Positions 1 through 8,825 of a stretch of 37,317 bases of DNA are shown here, piece after piece. Both the position numbers and the translations under genes were made by a program. Below the pieces are notes generated by a model. That model saw only the letters and a program-made list of their open reading frames with translations, ran no database searches and had not been told where the DNA came from. The stretch's first letter is position 1; each line of letters begins with the position of its first letter. The stretch comes from Sphingomonas sp. Ant H11 (GTDB lineage Bacteria > Pseudomonadota > Alphaproteobacteria > Sphingomonadales > Sphingomonadaceae). Where the stretch lies: the NCBI RefSeq assembly GCF_000797515.1, contig NZ_JSBN01000099.1, positions 1-37,317 of the forward strand, in the 5' to 3' direction.

Positions 1-1508
1 CCAAGCTGGGTGGCGGAGGGGGCGGTGTGGAGCAGGCCGTTGCTCGCATCGAGAATGACGCGGGTGTCGTCGGCGATATCCAGCACGTCGGGGCCGATCG
101 CGACCAGCGCAGGTAAGCCCATGGAGGCAGCGAGGATCGCGACATGCGAGGTCGGACCACCCTTGGCGATGCACAGGCCGGCCAGGCCCTCGGCCGAGCC
201 GATCAGATCGGACGGCATCAGGTCTTCGGCAATCAGGATCGTGCCTGCTGGGTAAAGCTGCGTGCTCGTCGCTACTCCCAAAAGGTGCGCGAGCAACTGG
301 CGTTCGAGATCGCGCAGATCGTCGGCGCGTTCGGCGAGATGCGTGTCGCCCCCGGCGCGCAGCGCATCGGCTTGCGGGCGGATTGCCGCGCGCCAGGCAA
401 AGCCAGCGCTCTCGCCGCGCGCAATTCCGGCGCGAGTCGCGTCGATCAGGGCCGGGTCGTCCAGCAACGCGGCGTGGGCCTCCAAAATAGCACGCGTCGG
501 GCCGTGTGCCGTGGCGGCCTGACGTGTCATCTCGGCCGCAAGCGCGGCATGAGCGGCGGTGAAGGCGGCTTGTTCTTGCGCCACGCCGCTGCCCATCGGC
601 AACACTTCGGGGTCGATCGCGCGGTGATGCCGCACTGGGCCGATCGCAAGACCGGGGGCCGCCGTCACGCCGACAAGTGCGCCTTCGGGCACATCGGCAT
701 TACGCGGCGCGATCGGTGGCGGCGCGGCAGGCGCGGGCGCTTCGTCCATGCCGCCGGAGATCAGCGCGACCAGCGCATCGAGCGCAGCGGTGCCGTCGCT
801 GCCCTGCGCGGCCAGCGTGATCGTGTCGCCATGCCCAATGCCGAGTGCAAGTAGCCCGGTCGGGCTGAGCGCCGATGCAGTGCGCGCGTCCTTGCCGATC
901 GTAATCGAGGCACCGAAGGCGCGGGCGCAGGCGGCAATGCGGGCGGCCGGGCGGGCGTGGATGCCGTGGGGCAGGTCGATGCGCAGTATGCGGCTTTCGG
1001 TGGCCGCATCGATGTCGGCGGATTCGCCCGTCGTGCCCTCAGCCGAAGCGACTTCGTGCACCATCATCAGCGGTGCACCGACGAGGATCGGGCCAACGCT
1101 CGCACGGTTGGTAATCTGATAGCCCTCGCTCTCGACGAGCAAGATCGGCGTGATCACGGCAGGGGCTTCACGCACCAGCAGATCGAGATCGAAGTCGATC
1201 AGTGCGTCGCCCGTAGCGACTCGGTCCCCGGCGCGCACATGCGGGGTGAAGCCGCGCCCGCCCAGCCCGACGGTATCGATGCCGAGGTGGATCAGGATTT
1301 GCGCGCCGTTTTCAGCTTCGATCGTCAGCGCATGGCCGGTCGACTGCACGCTGACGATGCGCCCGGCGCAAGGCGCATAGAGGCAGTCGCCCGTCGGATC
1401 GATCGCCAGCCCGTCGCCCAGCATCCGCCCGGCAAACACCGCATCGGGGACATCGTCCAGCGCAGTGACCCAGCCTTGTAACGGTGCGGACAGCACGATC
1501 GACGCCAT
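1..1508 (-). CDS. PTS EIIA-HPr-EI fusion (GlcNAc-type), partial at left edge
   Basis: A cytoplasmic phosphoryl-transfer protein that carries phosphate from PEP to a sugar-specific EIIBC permease, not in this window. Read from ATG at 1508, the frame stays open for about 502 codons and leaves the left edge. Domain order is EIIA (1-150, IHLGIDTV with His74 as phospho-site and His59 as the second active-site His), HPr (about 172-255, HGIHARPA with His184), then enzyme I (from about 275, GGPTSHVAIL with His455). The C-terminal PEP-binding barrel of EI is outside the window. It follows nagA after 42 bp in the same operon, which points to N-acetylglucosamine as the sugar. The domain order matches the NagF-type fusions of alphaproteobacteria and xanthomonads. 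A fructose or general PTS role is less likely given the neighbours. Confidence 0.9.
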   Translation of the reverse strand, partial: MASIVLSAPLQGWVTALDDVPDAVFAGRMLGDGLAIDPTGDCLYAPCAGRIVSVQSTGHALTIEAENGAQILIHLGIDTVGLGGRGFTPHVRAGDRVATGDALIDFDLDLLVREAPAVITPILLVESEGYQITNRASVGPILVGAPLMMVHEVASAEGTTGESADIDAATESRILRIDLPHGIHARPAARIAACARAFGASITIGKDARTASALSPTGLLALGIGHGDTITLAAQGSDGTAALDALVALISGGMDEAPAPAAPPPIAPRNADVPEGALVGVTAAPGLAIGPVRHHRAIDPEVLPMGSGVAQEQAAFTAAHAALAAEMTRQAATAHGPTRAILEAHAALLDDPALIDATRAGIARGESAGFAWRAAIRPQADALRAGGDTHLAERADDLRDLERQLLAHLLGVATSTQLYPAGTILIAEDLMPSDLIGSAEGLAGLCIAKGGPTSHVAILAASMGLPALVAIGPDVLDIADDTRVILDASNGLLHTAPSATQL

Positions 1509-1550
1509 GGTTTCTCCTCAAACGGGGCAGGGACGCGCAGGCGCGAGAGG

Positions 1551-2708
1551 TCAGGCAGGAACGGGCTCGGACCGCGCCGTTGCCGCAAGGTCTCCGCCAA
1601 CAATGGTAGCGGTCGGGTGGAAGGCGGCGTCGAGCTGTACCCAGTCGGCGCGCTTGCCTGGTACGATCACCCCGCGATCCCGCGACAGGCCGAGGAAGGC
1701 GGCCGGATGGGTCGCCGCCATCGCCGCTGCGCGCTCGGGCGCGATGCCGAGCCGTGTGATCGTGTTGCGCACCGCGCGCGCCATGTCGAGATCCGACCCG
1801 GCCAGTGTGCCGTCGGCCCCGAGGCAGCGACCGCCCTCGACATGGATCGGGCGGCCCTGCAGCAGGAAGGTGGTTTCGGCGGTGTTGACGCACGGCATCG
1901 CGTCGGTGACCAGCATCATGCGATCCGCCGGGCGCGCGCGCAGCGCGATGCGCAGCGCGGCATCATCGACATGGAAACCATCGACGATCAACCCGCAATA
2001 GACCGACTGGTTGTCCAGTGCCGCGCCAACCGCGCCGGGCGCGCGCTGAATGAGCGGCGACATGGCGTTGAACAAATGGGTGACCCCGGTCACACCGGCG
2101 GCGAACCCCGCCGTCGCTTCGGCATAGGTCGCGTTGCTGTGACCGAGGCTGACGAGCACGTCGGCGCGTGCCAACGCCGCGATACGGTCGGCGGGCACCA
2201 GTTCGGGCGCGATCGTGACCATAACGCGACCGCGACGTGGCCGCATCAGCAACGCCATCAGCGTATCGTCGAGCGTTACGAAGCGCGCGGCATCGTGAAT
2301 CCCTTTGCGCGCGACGTTGATCACCGGGCCTTCGATATGAACGCCGACGACACCCGGTACGCCCGCCGCGATCGCGGCGTCGGTCGCTTCCAGCGCCTCG
2401 CCGATGACCAATGCCGAATCGCTGATCAGCGTCGGCAGGAAGGCGGTGGTGCCATAGGGACGATGCGCCGCACCGATCGCTGCGATCCCGTCGACGGTCG
2501 GTTCGTCGTTGAACAACACGCCGCCGCCGCCGTTGACCTGGGTGTCGATGAAGCCGGGCATCACCCAGCCCCCGTCAAGATCGACCGCGCCGGGGGTGGC
2601 CCGGTCCATGATCGCGACGATGACACCAGCCTCGACGTCGATCGTTGCGGCGGACAGGATTCCGCGCGGCGTGACGATATGGCCGTTTACGAAAGCATGA
2701 GACGTCAT
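1551..2708 (-). CDS. nagA: N-acetylglucosamine-6-phosphate deacetylase
   Basis: Hydrolyses GlcNAc-6-phosphate to glucosamine-6-phosphate and acetate in the cytoplasm. The 385-residue amidohydrolase has the NagA signatures PGFIDTQVNGGGG near residue 51 (the E. coli-like variant without a full HxH), the metal glutamate in GVHIEGP, metal histidines in SLGHSNATY and THLFNAM, and the catalytic aspartate in LVTDAMP. The start is fixed by an ATGA overlap with the stop of the upstream SIS gene (TGA at 2707-2705). The frame is open upstream into the SIS gene only because that gene has lost bases, so the apparent SIS-NagA fusion is not real. It sits between the deaminase and PTS genes, as expected for a GlcNAc catabolic operon. 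Confidence 0.95.
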   Translation of the reverse strand: MTSHAFVNGHIVTPRGILSAATIDVEAGVIVAIMDRATPGAVDLDGGWVMPGFIDTQVNGGGGVLFNDEPTVDGIAAIGAAHRPYGTTAFLPTLISDSALVIGEALEATDAAIAAGVPGVVGVHIEGPVINVARKGIHDAARFVTLDDTLMALLMRPRRGRVMVTIAPELVPADRIAALARADVLVSLGHSNATYAEATAGFAAGVTGVTHLFNAMSPLIQRAPGAVGAALDNQSVYCGLIVDGFHVDDAALRIALRARPADRMMLVTDAMPCVNTAETTFLLQGRPIHVEGGRCLGADGTLAGSDLDMARAVRNTITRLGIAPERAAAMAATHPAAFLGLSRDRGVIVPGKRADWVQLDAAFHPTATIVGGDLAATARSEPVPA

Positions 2709-3761
2709 AGCGTACGGGTAACCTTGCTGAGATGACTCGGCGCGTCGGGATTGTACCCGCGCGCGCGCGAAAGCGCATCGGCCATGCGATAGAAGCTCTG
2801 GATCATCAGGATCGGCTCGATCGCGGGGTTGGCGGCGAGCGCGGGCGGGGTGCCCGCCCCGTCGCGCGCGCGTCGGCCAGACTGACGATCGCACCGCGCG
2901 CGGCAAATTCCGCCGCAACCGCGCGGACGCATCGCCGATGACATCGGAGGTGGCGAAGGCGACGATCGGAAAGCCGCTACCGACAATTGCCATCGGGCCG
3001 TGGCGCACCTCGGCCGAGCTGAAGGCTTCAGCATGAAGCCCGCAGGTTTCCTTTAGCTTCAACGCCGCTTCCTGCGCGACCGCGAGGCCAAGCCCGCGCC
3101 CAATGACGAACAGGTTGGTCGCCTCCTGCAGGCTCGCGCCGACGCCGCTCCAGTCCAGCGCCCAGGACCGTGCCAGCGCATCGGGCAAGCCCGCTACGGC
3201 GCGGCGCAGCGTGTCGTCCTCGGTCCACTCCGCCACCAAGGCGGCAAGCGCGGCTAACGACGCGATGTAGGATTTGGTCGCAGCGACCGACCGCTCGACC
3301 CCGGCCGACAGCGCGATCACCGTATCGGCGGTTTCGGCGAGCGGGGAGGTGGCGTCGTTGACCAGGGCGACGACATGCGCGCCCGCCGCCTTTTGCGCGG
3401 CCACGGTGGCGAGCAAGTCCGGGCTGCGCCCGCTTTGCGAGATGGCAATGCACAGCGCATGGCCCTGTACGGCGGGCGCGGCATAGACCGAGGCGACCGA
3501 CGGTGCGGCCGACGCCACCGGAATGCCGGTGCGCGTCTCGATCAGATATTTGCCATAGGTGGCGGCGTGATCGGATGATCCGCGCGCGCAGGTCACGATA
3601 ACCGCAGGCGGGGCTGCGCGCAGCTTCGCACCGAGCGCGGCGAAGGCCGGCCCATTGGCGGCGAGCATGCGGGCGACGGCGGCACCGGCCTCCGCCGCTT
3701 CCTGGAACATCAGCGTCGGGCCCGAAACGGGCGGAACGGTCGTGGATATGGTATCGTGCAT
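2705..3761 (-). CDS. SIS-domain glucosamine-6-phosphate deaminase (NagB-II / AgaS type), two frameshifts
   Basis: Probably converts GlcN-6-phosphate to fructose-6-phosphate plus ammonia, replacing classical NagB. There are two SIS domains; SSDHAATYGKYLIE and SQSGRSPD lie in the first and the EVRHGP motif in the second. There is no glutaminase domain, unlike GlmS. Two G bases appear to be missing on the coding strand, near 2918-2925 and 2860-2863. Restoring both gives 352 residues ending IEPILMIQSFYRMADALSRARGYNPDAP..., the expected C-terminus of this family, and a TGA overlapping the nagA ATG. I chose ATG 3761 (MHDTIST). A TTG at 3815 is in frame but overlaps the previous gene's stop. Sequence error is more likely than a pseudogene because the rest of the frame is well conserved. 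Confidence 0.88.
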
Positions 3762-3801
3762 GGCTGGTCCGATTGCTATCTCAACCGGGATAGGTTTTAT
3801 A

Positions 3802-3815
3802 TTGGTATTACTCAA
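3802..3815. promoter_or_regulatory. Candidate operator-like element ahead of the SIS gene
   Basis: TTGGTATTACTCAA lies in the 50-bp gap between cutC and the SIS gene. It shares the core TGGTATYA with a sequence in the divergent promoter at 5568-5740. A GntR- or LacI-type GlcNAc regulator could bind both. This is similarity between two sites in one locus only, and no regulator gene is in the window. Confidence 0.2.
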
Positions 3816-4551
3816 GCTGCAAAATGCACCAGTTGCGCGAGCGCCGCGACGCGATCGGCATCGGTATCACCGTCCTGCGCCGCGATGAAGCCGAAGCGGC
3901 GTTCCGGAACATCCGGCGCGATCTCGCGCGTGGCGCGGCAGGATGCGTGGAGTTCGGCAATGCCGGTCGCCAACAAGGCGGGCGCGGTCTCGACCGTCAC
4001 GCCGCTGCCCGCGAGGATGATGATCCGCCCCGCCGCCTGCCTGTGCAAGGCGGCGAGCGTTGCCACACCGTCGATCGCGCGCGGCTGCCCGCCCGAGGTC
4101 AGGATGCGATCGAACCCCAAGGCCACCGCCTGCTCGAGCGCGGCGAGCGGATCGGGCACCAGATCGAACGCGCGGTGCAAGGTGAGCGATAGCGGCGCAC
4201 CGCGTTGCTGCCCGAGCGTTCGGGCATGCTCGATCCAGCGCGCGAGCGCAGCGGTATCGAGCTGCCGGTCGGCGGCGCTCGCGCCGATCACGACACCGGC
4301 AAGCCCGGCCTCGGCGGCGGCGCGAATGTCGTCGGCAATCAGCGCTTGCTCGGCGGCATCATGGATAAAGCCGCCCGCGCGGGGCCGCGCCAGCAGATGC
4401 ACGGGCAGAGGCACTGCAGCTGCCGCGCGGATCAGCGAACCCGGCGGGGTCAGCCCGCCGACCGACAGCGCCGCGCACACCTCGATCCGGTCGCTCCGCC
4501 GCGAACCGCCGCCTCCAGTCCCGCAATCGTTTCGACGCAGACTTCGAGCAT
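3812..4551 (-). CDS. cutC: CutC-family protein, one frameshift
   Basis: A TIM-barrel protein of the CutC family, traditionally linked to copper homeostasis, a role that is disputed. The true N-terminus is MLEVCVETIAGLEAAVRGGA from ATG 4551, 14 bp after the glycosylasparaginase stop. A missing G near 4491 shifts the frame; with it restored the protein reads GGADRIEVCAALSVGGLTPP, the family hallmark, and has 246 residues, the usual length. Other matches are HLLARPRAGGFIH, LTLHRAFDLVPDP and ILTSGGQPRA. It lies inside an operon for N-acetylglucosamine release and catabolism, so a sugar-related enzymatic role is an inference worth testing. Nothing nearby suggests copper. Confidence 0.88.
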
Positions 4552-4565
4552 TCTGCCGGTTGTGG

Positions 4566-5567
4566 TCACGCCTGGAATAGCGACGCTCCTTTATGTACCA
4601 CAGTACGCCCTGCCATGTCGGTGACGGCATAGGTGAAGCCCGGCAACAGGCAGAACGCGCCGACATTGCCGTGCGGATCTAGCGCAAGGAACCCGACCTG
4701 TACGCCGCGAATGGCGTCGCCGCGAAGCTTGGCAATATGCTTCACCACCTCCTCGCACGCCTCCTGCGGGGAGCGTCCAGCGCGCATCGACGCGATCACG
4801 CGGGCAGTTCCCGCAATGCGCGTCACCTCCTCGCCCAATCCGGTCGACGTCGCGCCGCCAACGCCCGCTTCGACGAACAGGCCGCTGCCGACCTGCGGCG
4901 AATCGCCGACGCGGCCGCGCATCTTGAACGCCATGCCGGAGGTTGTGCAGGCACCGGCGAGCCGCCCGCTGGCGTCGCGCGCGAGCAGCCCGATCGTGTC
5001 ATGGTCGAGTGCGCCGCCGGGCGTGCGGGTGGTACGGTTCTCGCTATTCGCCTCGGGTTGGTAATGCGCGGTCTTGAGCCATTCGCGCCACGCCTTTTCC
5101 GATTCGGGGGTCAGCAATTTACAATAAGGAAAGCCCTGATCCTTGGCGAAGCGGGTCGCGCCTTCGCCGACCAAAAGCGTGTGCGGGGTCTTTTCCATCA
5201 CGCGGCGCGCGACCGAAATCGCATGCATGGTATCTTCGAGCGCGGCGACCGCGCCGACCCGGCCCGTATCGTCCATGATGACCGCGTCGAGCGTGACGTG
5301 CCCGTCACGATCCGGATAGCCGCTATAGCCGACCGAATGGTTGTTTGGGTCGGCTTCAGGGACCATCGCCCCGGCTTCGACCGCGTCGAGCAACGATCCG
5401 CCGCTGGCCAGCTTCGCAAAAGCAGCGTCGTTTGCGGCCGCGCCAAAGTCCCAGGTGGAGACAATTTGCGCGGCAGGGCCGGACGTTATGTCGGCCAAAG
5501 CTTTGGCGGCGGGCAATGCGCCGGCGGCAACGCCCATCATGGCGAGCAAGGATCTTCTACTGGTCAT
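4566..5567 (-). CDS. N4-(beta-N-acetylglucosaminyl)-L-asparaginase (glycosylasparaginase)
   Basis: An Ntn-hydrolase that cleaves GlcNAc-Asn to aspartate and 1-amino-GlcNAc, which breaks down to GlcNAc and ammonia. About 333 residues. The autoprocessing site is HDTIGLL with the nucleophile Thr near residue 191, and the N-terminal subunit begins with STWDFG, typical of the AGA branch rather than isoaspartyl peptidases. The N-terminus has a twin arginine (TSRRSLLAMMGVAAGALPAAKALA), so Tat export to the periplasm is likely, as with the flavobacterial enzyme. I chose ATG 5567 because GGGGTG lies just upstream; a GTG two codons earlier is possible. It is the first gene of the minus-strand operon and is divergent from the TonB receptor. 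Confidence 0.92.
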   Translation of the reverse strand: MTSRRSLLAMMGVAAGALPAAKALADITSGPAAQIVSTWDFGAAANDAAFAKLASGGSLLDAVEAGAMVPEADPNNHSVGYSGYPDRDGHVTLDAVIMDDTGRVGAVAALEDTMHAISVARRVMEKTPHTLLVGEGATRFAKDQGFPYCKLLTPESEKAWREWLKTAHYQPEANSENRTTRTPGGALDHDTIGLLARDASGRLAGACTTSGMAFKMRGRVGDSPQVGSGLFVEAGVGGATSTGLGEEVTRIAGTARVIASMRAGRSPQEACEEVVKHIAKLRGDAIRGVQVGFLALDPHGNVGAFCLLPGFTYAVTDMAGRTVVHKGASLFQA

Positions 5568-5740
5568 GGTCACCCCGGTTCATTCTTTATGTACGATCAT
5601 GACATGGGCGCATAAAATGTCAAAATAGGTTTGGTGTGGTATCAATTAGGTATTGACGGTTTGCCAATTTGAATAGAACCTCTTGTCACGGTGCCGTAAC
5701 GCAAAACGCGGGCGGCATGTGTAATTAGGGGAAATTTTTC
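5568..5740. promoter_or_regulatory. Divergent promoter region of the GlcNAc locus
   Basis: 173 bp shared by the operon and the TonB receptor. It holds the inverted repeat TCAATTAGGTATTGA at 5642-5656 (5-bp arms, 5-nt spacer), overlapping TGGTATCAA at 5637-5645. On the minus strand TTGACA lies at 5624-5619, a fair -35 for the operon; no strong -10 is evident. AGGGGAA at about 5727-5733 is the RBS of the receptor. The operator assignment is inference. Confidence 0.4.
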
Positions 5741-8700
5741 ATGATGCTCCGTCACTCTGTATCCTTTGCTGCGCTGGGCGCGGCGCTGGCTTTCGCCGCG
5801 CCTGCGATGGCGCAACAGGCCACCGCCGACGATCACGTCTCGAAACCGGATGCAGCCGATACGACGCCCGCAGACGGCGATATTCTGGTAACCGGGACGC
5901 GCATTTTGCGTCCGAACATCGCATCGGCCGCGCCGATCACCACGGTGACCGCGCAGGACATCAAGGCGCAGTCGCCAACCAATATCGAAGAAGTGCTGAA
6001 CCGCCTCCCGCAGATCGCGCCTGACAGCCAGCAAAATTACCAGGATTCAGACGGTCGCCAGCGCATCAAGCTGCGCAGCCTCGGCTTTGAGCGCACGCTG
6101 GTGCTGGTCGACGGCAAGCGTTTGGGTACGCAGAATGGTGAGGATGCGGGGATTATCCCGGTCTCGCTGATCGATCGCGTCGACGTGCTGACCGGCGGTG
6201 CCTCGTCGGTCTATGGCTCGGACGCGGTTGCAGGCGTCGTGAACTTCGTTCTCAAGCCCGATTTCAAGGGCATCCGGATCGACGGCAATTACAATTTCTA
6301 CAACCACCAGAACCGCGCGAACATCGTCACGCAGCAAGCGCAGGCGTCGAGCTTCCCGACCAATACCGGGATGGTCAATGACGGTGGCCGCGCCGATGTG
6401 ACGTTGACCGCCGGTACTTCGCTGTTTGGCGACAAACTGAAAGTGTCCGGTTTCGTCAATTATAAGCATCAGGATCTGGTGCCGTACGACGCGCGATCGA
6501 CCTCGGCCTGCCAATTGGTGCAGACCGGCACCGATGGCCCGCTCAGCTGCTCGTTGTCGTCCTATTCGGTCAGCGGTTACATCTCGCCGCGCTCGGGGGC
6601 CAATAACGGGACGGCTTATGTCAACAATCCGGACGGCACGCGCACCTTCGTTCCCTATGGCGCGGGTGCGGGCAATGCGGCCAACCCCTATGATGGCTAT
6701 TCGTACCAGCGCGCCTTCACCCGGGTGAACGCCGGTGGATTCGCGACGCTGAAGCTCTCGCCCGCGGCGGAAATTTACGGGTCGGGCATCTGGTTCCGCG
6801 ATAAGTCGACCAACCGCTTCCCGACCCGCGTGTTTGCTGCCGCCAATTACGGGTCGGACCCGTATCAGGTGAACTGCAACAACCCGTTCCTGTCGGCGTC
6901 GCAGGCATCCGCGATTTGCGGGGCTGCGGCCGGAACCGCGACGCTCGCGCCGATCGATGTGCGCTATCGCTTCAATGTGCCGTATCTGACCGACACCTAT
7001 ATCAATAGCGCCATTCGCGCGACGGGCGGTGTTCGCGGCAAGATCGGCGATGCGTGGACCTATGACGTTGGCGGCGTCTACGCGCGCAACCAGCAGGATT
7101 ACATGCCCGCCTCGCTGCCGCAATTTGCCAACGTCAACCGCTCGCTCAACGTGGTCAACGTCAATGGCACGCCGACCTGCGCCTCGGTCGTCGATGGGAC
7201 CGACAAGAATTGCGTACCGTTCGATGCGTTCAAGGCGGGGAACAGCAACCAGGCGCTGGTCAATTATCTGTATAGCGGTCTCGCGACCGAGAAGCAGACC
7301 ACCGTTGGCATTCTGTACGATGTGCAGGCCAACGTGACCGGCGACCTCGGCAAATATGGCATCAAGTCCCCCTTCGCCGATCAGGGTCTCGCCTTTGCGG
7401 CGGGTGTGGAATATCGCGAGGATCGTCAGTTCTCGACCGCGAATGCGGCATTCCGGGCCGACAATGGCGGATCGGATTCCGACCTCCGCCAACATGTCTG
7501 GGAAGGCAATATCGAGCTTCAGGCACCCTTGGTTCAGCACAAGCCCTTCATCGAAGAGCTTCAGGTGAATGCCGCCGGGCGTCTGTCCAAATACAGCTCC
7601 AACCCCGACAAATTCACGACGTGGAAGCTGGAAGGGTTGTACGCGCCGGTTCGCGACATCGTGTTCCGCGCCTCCTTCAACAAGGCGCAGCGCGCGCCGA
7701 CCGTGGTGGAAGCGTATCAGGCCAGCAACATCAGCTATTCGCGTCAGGGTGGGTCGCAGAACGATTTCTGCGCACCCGTGCCGCGTCAGATTGCTGACCC
7801 GGCCAATCCGGGCAAGACCATCACCACCACCGCGCCGCTCGCTTCGCGGGAGGTGTGCCGTGCGACTGGCCTGTCCGATTCGCTGTATGGAAGCGCAACG
7901 CTGCTGTGCCCGAACGACCAATGCACGGTCCGTTCGGGTGGCTTCACCGCAGCGCCCGAAACGGCCTATACCCAGACCTATGGCATCATCTTGAAGCCGC
8001 GCTTCGTCAAAGGCTTGGTGTTCTCGGTCGATCGCTATCGGATCAAGATCAACAACTCGCTCGGCTATAATGACGATAGCTATTACACCGATGGCTGCCT
8101 GCGTTCGAACGGGGATCCGTTCTTCTGCTCGGGCATCGTGCGCGCCGCCAACGGCACGCTCTATGCTGCGGCCGGCACCAACCCGACCAGCGGCTTCATC
8201 CGCGCCGGCACGACCAATTATTATTTCTCGATCGCGCGCGGTTGGGACTTCCAGTCGCAATATGCGCTGGGTCTGGGCAAGGTTGGCCGGATGGATCTGA
8301 GCTTCAACGGCTCGCTGACCACCTTTGCCGGTGGCCAGGATTCGCCGCTGCAGCCCGAGCGCAATTGCGCGGGCTATTACGGCAATGGCTGTGGCCAGTT
8401 GCTGCCGAAGTGGAGCCACGCCCTGCGCGCGACCTATGTCACGCCGGATGATGGCTTCAACGCCTCGTTCAACTGGCGCTATGTCGGGTCGCTCACCAGC
8501 GCCAACAATTCGGGCGATCCGGCGATCGGCGGCACGCCTGACCGGGTGCAGAAGACCTTCGGCTATATCGCCCCGGTCAGCTACTTCGATCTCGCGCTGA
8601 CGTTCAACATTGCCAAGCGCTACAGCCTGCGCCTGATCGCGAACAACCTGCTCGACAAGGCCCCGCCGATCCTGGCGAATTCGTACAATATCAGCCTGGC

Positions 8701-8776
8701 GCGCAACAACACGATCCCGGCGCGCTATGACAGCCTGGGTCGCAACCTCGCGGTTGGCTTCACGGCGAACTTCTGA
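5741..8776 (+). CDS. TonB-dependent receptor, probably for GlcNAc-containing ligands
   Basis: Outer-membrane active transporter of 1011 residues. It has a signal peptide (cleavage near AMA-QQA, residue about 25), a TonB-box-like segment DILVTGTRI near residue 46, a plug domain with IEEVLNRLPQIAP and RIKLRSLGFERTLVLVDGKRL, and a long beta-barrel ending VGFTANF with terminal Phe as usual for BAM substrates. Size and paired loop cysteines resemble the large oligosaccharide or peptide receptors of Sphingomonadales and Caulobacterales. Divergence from the glycosylasparaginase operon suggests chito-oligosaccharide, GlcNAc or glyco-asparagine import. The ligand cannot be read from the sequence. The frame is intact, with RBS AGGGGAA upstream of ATGATG. 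Confidence 0.9.
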   Translation: MMLRHSVSFAALGAALAFAAPAMAQQATADDHVSKPDAADTTPADGDILVTGTRILRPNIASAAPITTVTAQDIKAQSPTNIEEVLNRLPQIAPDSQQNYQDSDGRQRIKLRSLGFERTLVLVDGKRLGTQNGEDAGIIPVSLIDRVDVLTGGASSVYGSDAVAGVVNFVLKPDFKGIRIDGNYNFYNHQNRANIVTQQAQASSFPTNTGMVNDGGRADVTLTAGTSLFGDKLKVSGFVNYKHQDLVPYDARSTSACQLVQTGTDGPLSCSLSSYSVSGYISPRSGANNGTAYVNNPDGTRTFVPYGAGAGNAANPYDGYSYQRAFTRVNAGGFATLKLSPAAEIYGSGIWFRDKSTNRFPTRVFAAANYGSDPYQVNCNNPFLSASQASAICGAAAGTATLAPIDVRYRFNVPYLTDTYINSAIRATGGVRGKIGDAWTYDVGGVYARNQQDYMPASLPQFANVNRSLNVVNVNGTPTCASVVDGTDKNCVPFDAFKAGNSNQALVNYLYSGLATEKQTTVGILYDVQANVTGDLGKYGIKSPFADQGLAFAAGVEYREDRQFSTANAAFRADNGGSDSDLRQHVWEGNIELQAPLVQHKPFIEELQVNAAGRLSKYSSNPDKFTTWKLEGLYAPVRDIVFRASFNKAQRAPTVVEAYQASNISYSRQGGSQNDFCAPVPRQIADPANPGKTITTTAPLASREVCRATGLSDSLYGSATLLCPNDQCTVRSGGFTAAPETAYTQTYGIILKPRFVKGLVFSVDRYRIKINNSLGYNDDSYYTDGCLRSNGDPFFCSGIVRAANGTLYAAAGTNPTSGFIRAGTTNYYFSIARGWDFQSQYALGLGKVGRMDLSFNGSLTTFAGGQDSPLQPERNCAGYYGNGCGQLLPKWSHALRATYVTPDDGFNASFNWRYVGSLTSANNSGDPAIGGTPDRVQKTFGYIAPVSYFDLALTFNIAKRYSLRLIANNLLDKAPPILANSYNISLARNNTIPARYDSLGRNLAVGFTANF

Positions 8777-8784
8777 ACGATCCT

Positions 8785-8812
8785 CGGAGGGAGCCCTGTG
8801 GTGCTCCCTCCG
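8785..8812 (+). terminator. Rho-independent terminator after the TonB receptor
   Basis: CGGAGGGAGC pairs perfectly with GCTCCCTCCG (10 bp, 8-nt loop), 8 bp after the stop and followed by CTCTTTCG. It may also serve the converging arsB. Confidence 0.75.
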
Positions 8813-8825
8813 CTCTTTCGATCGA

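Noticed and set aside
1551..3815. A single 754-residue SIS-NagA fusion frame
   Set aside because: Two missing bases in the SIS gene make it run into nagA. The SIS C-terminus is present in another frame with its own TGA overlapping the nagA ATG.
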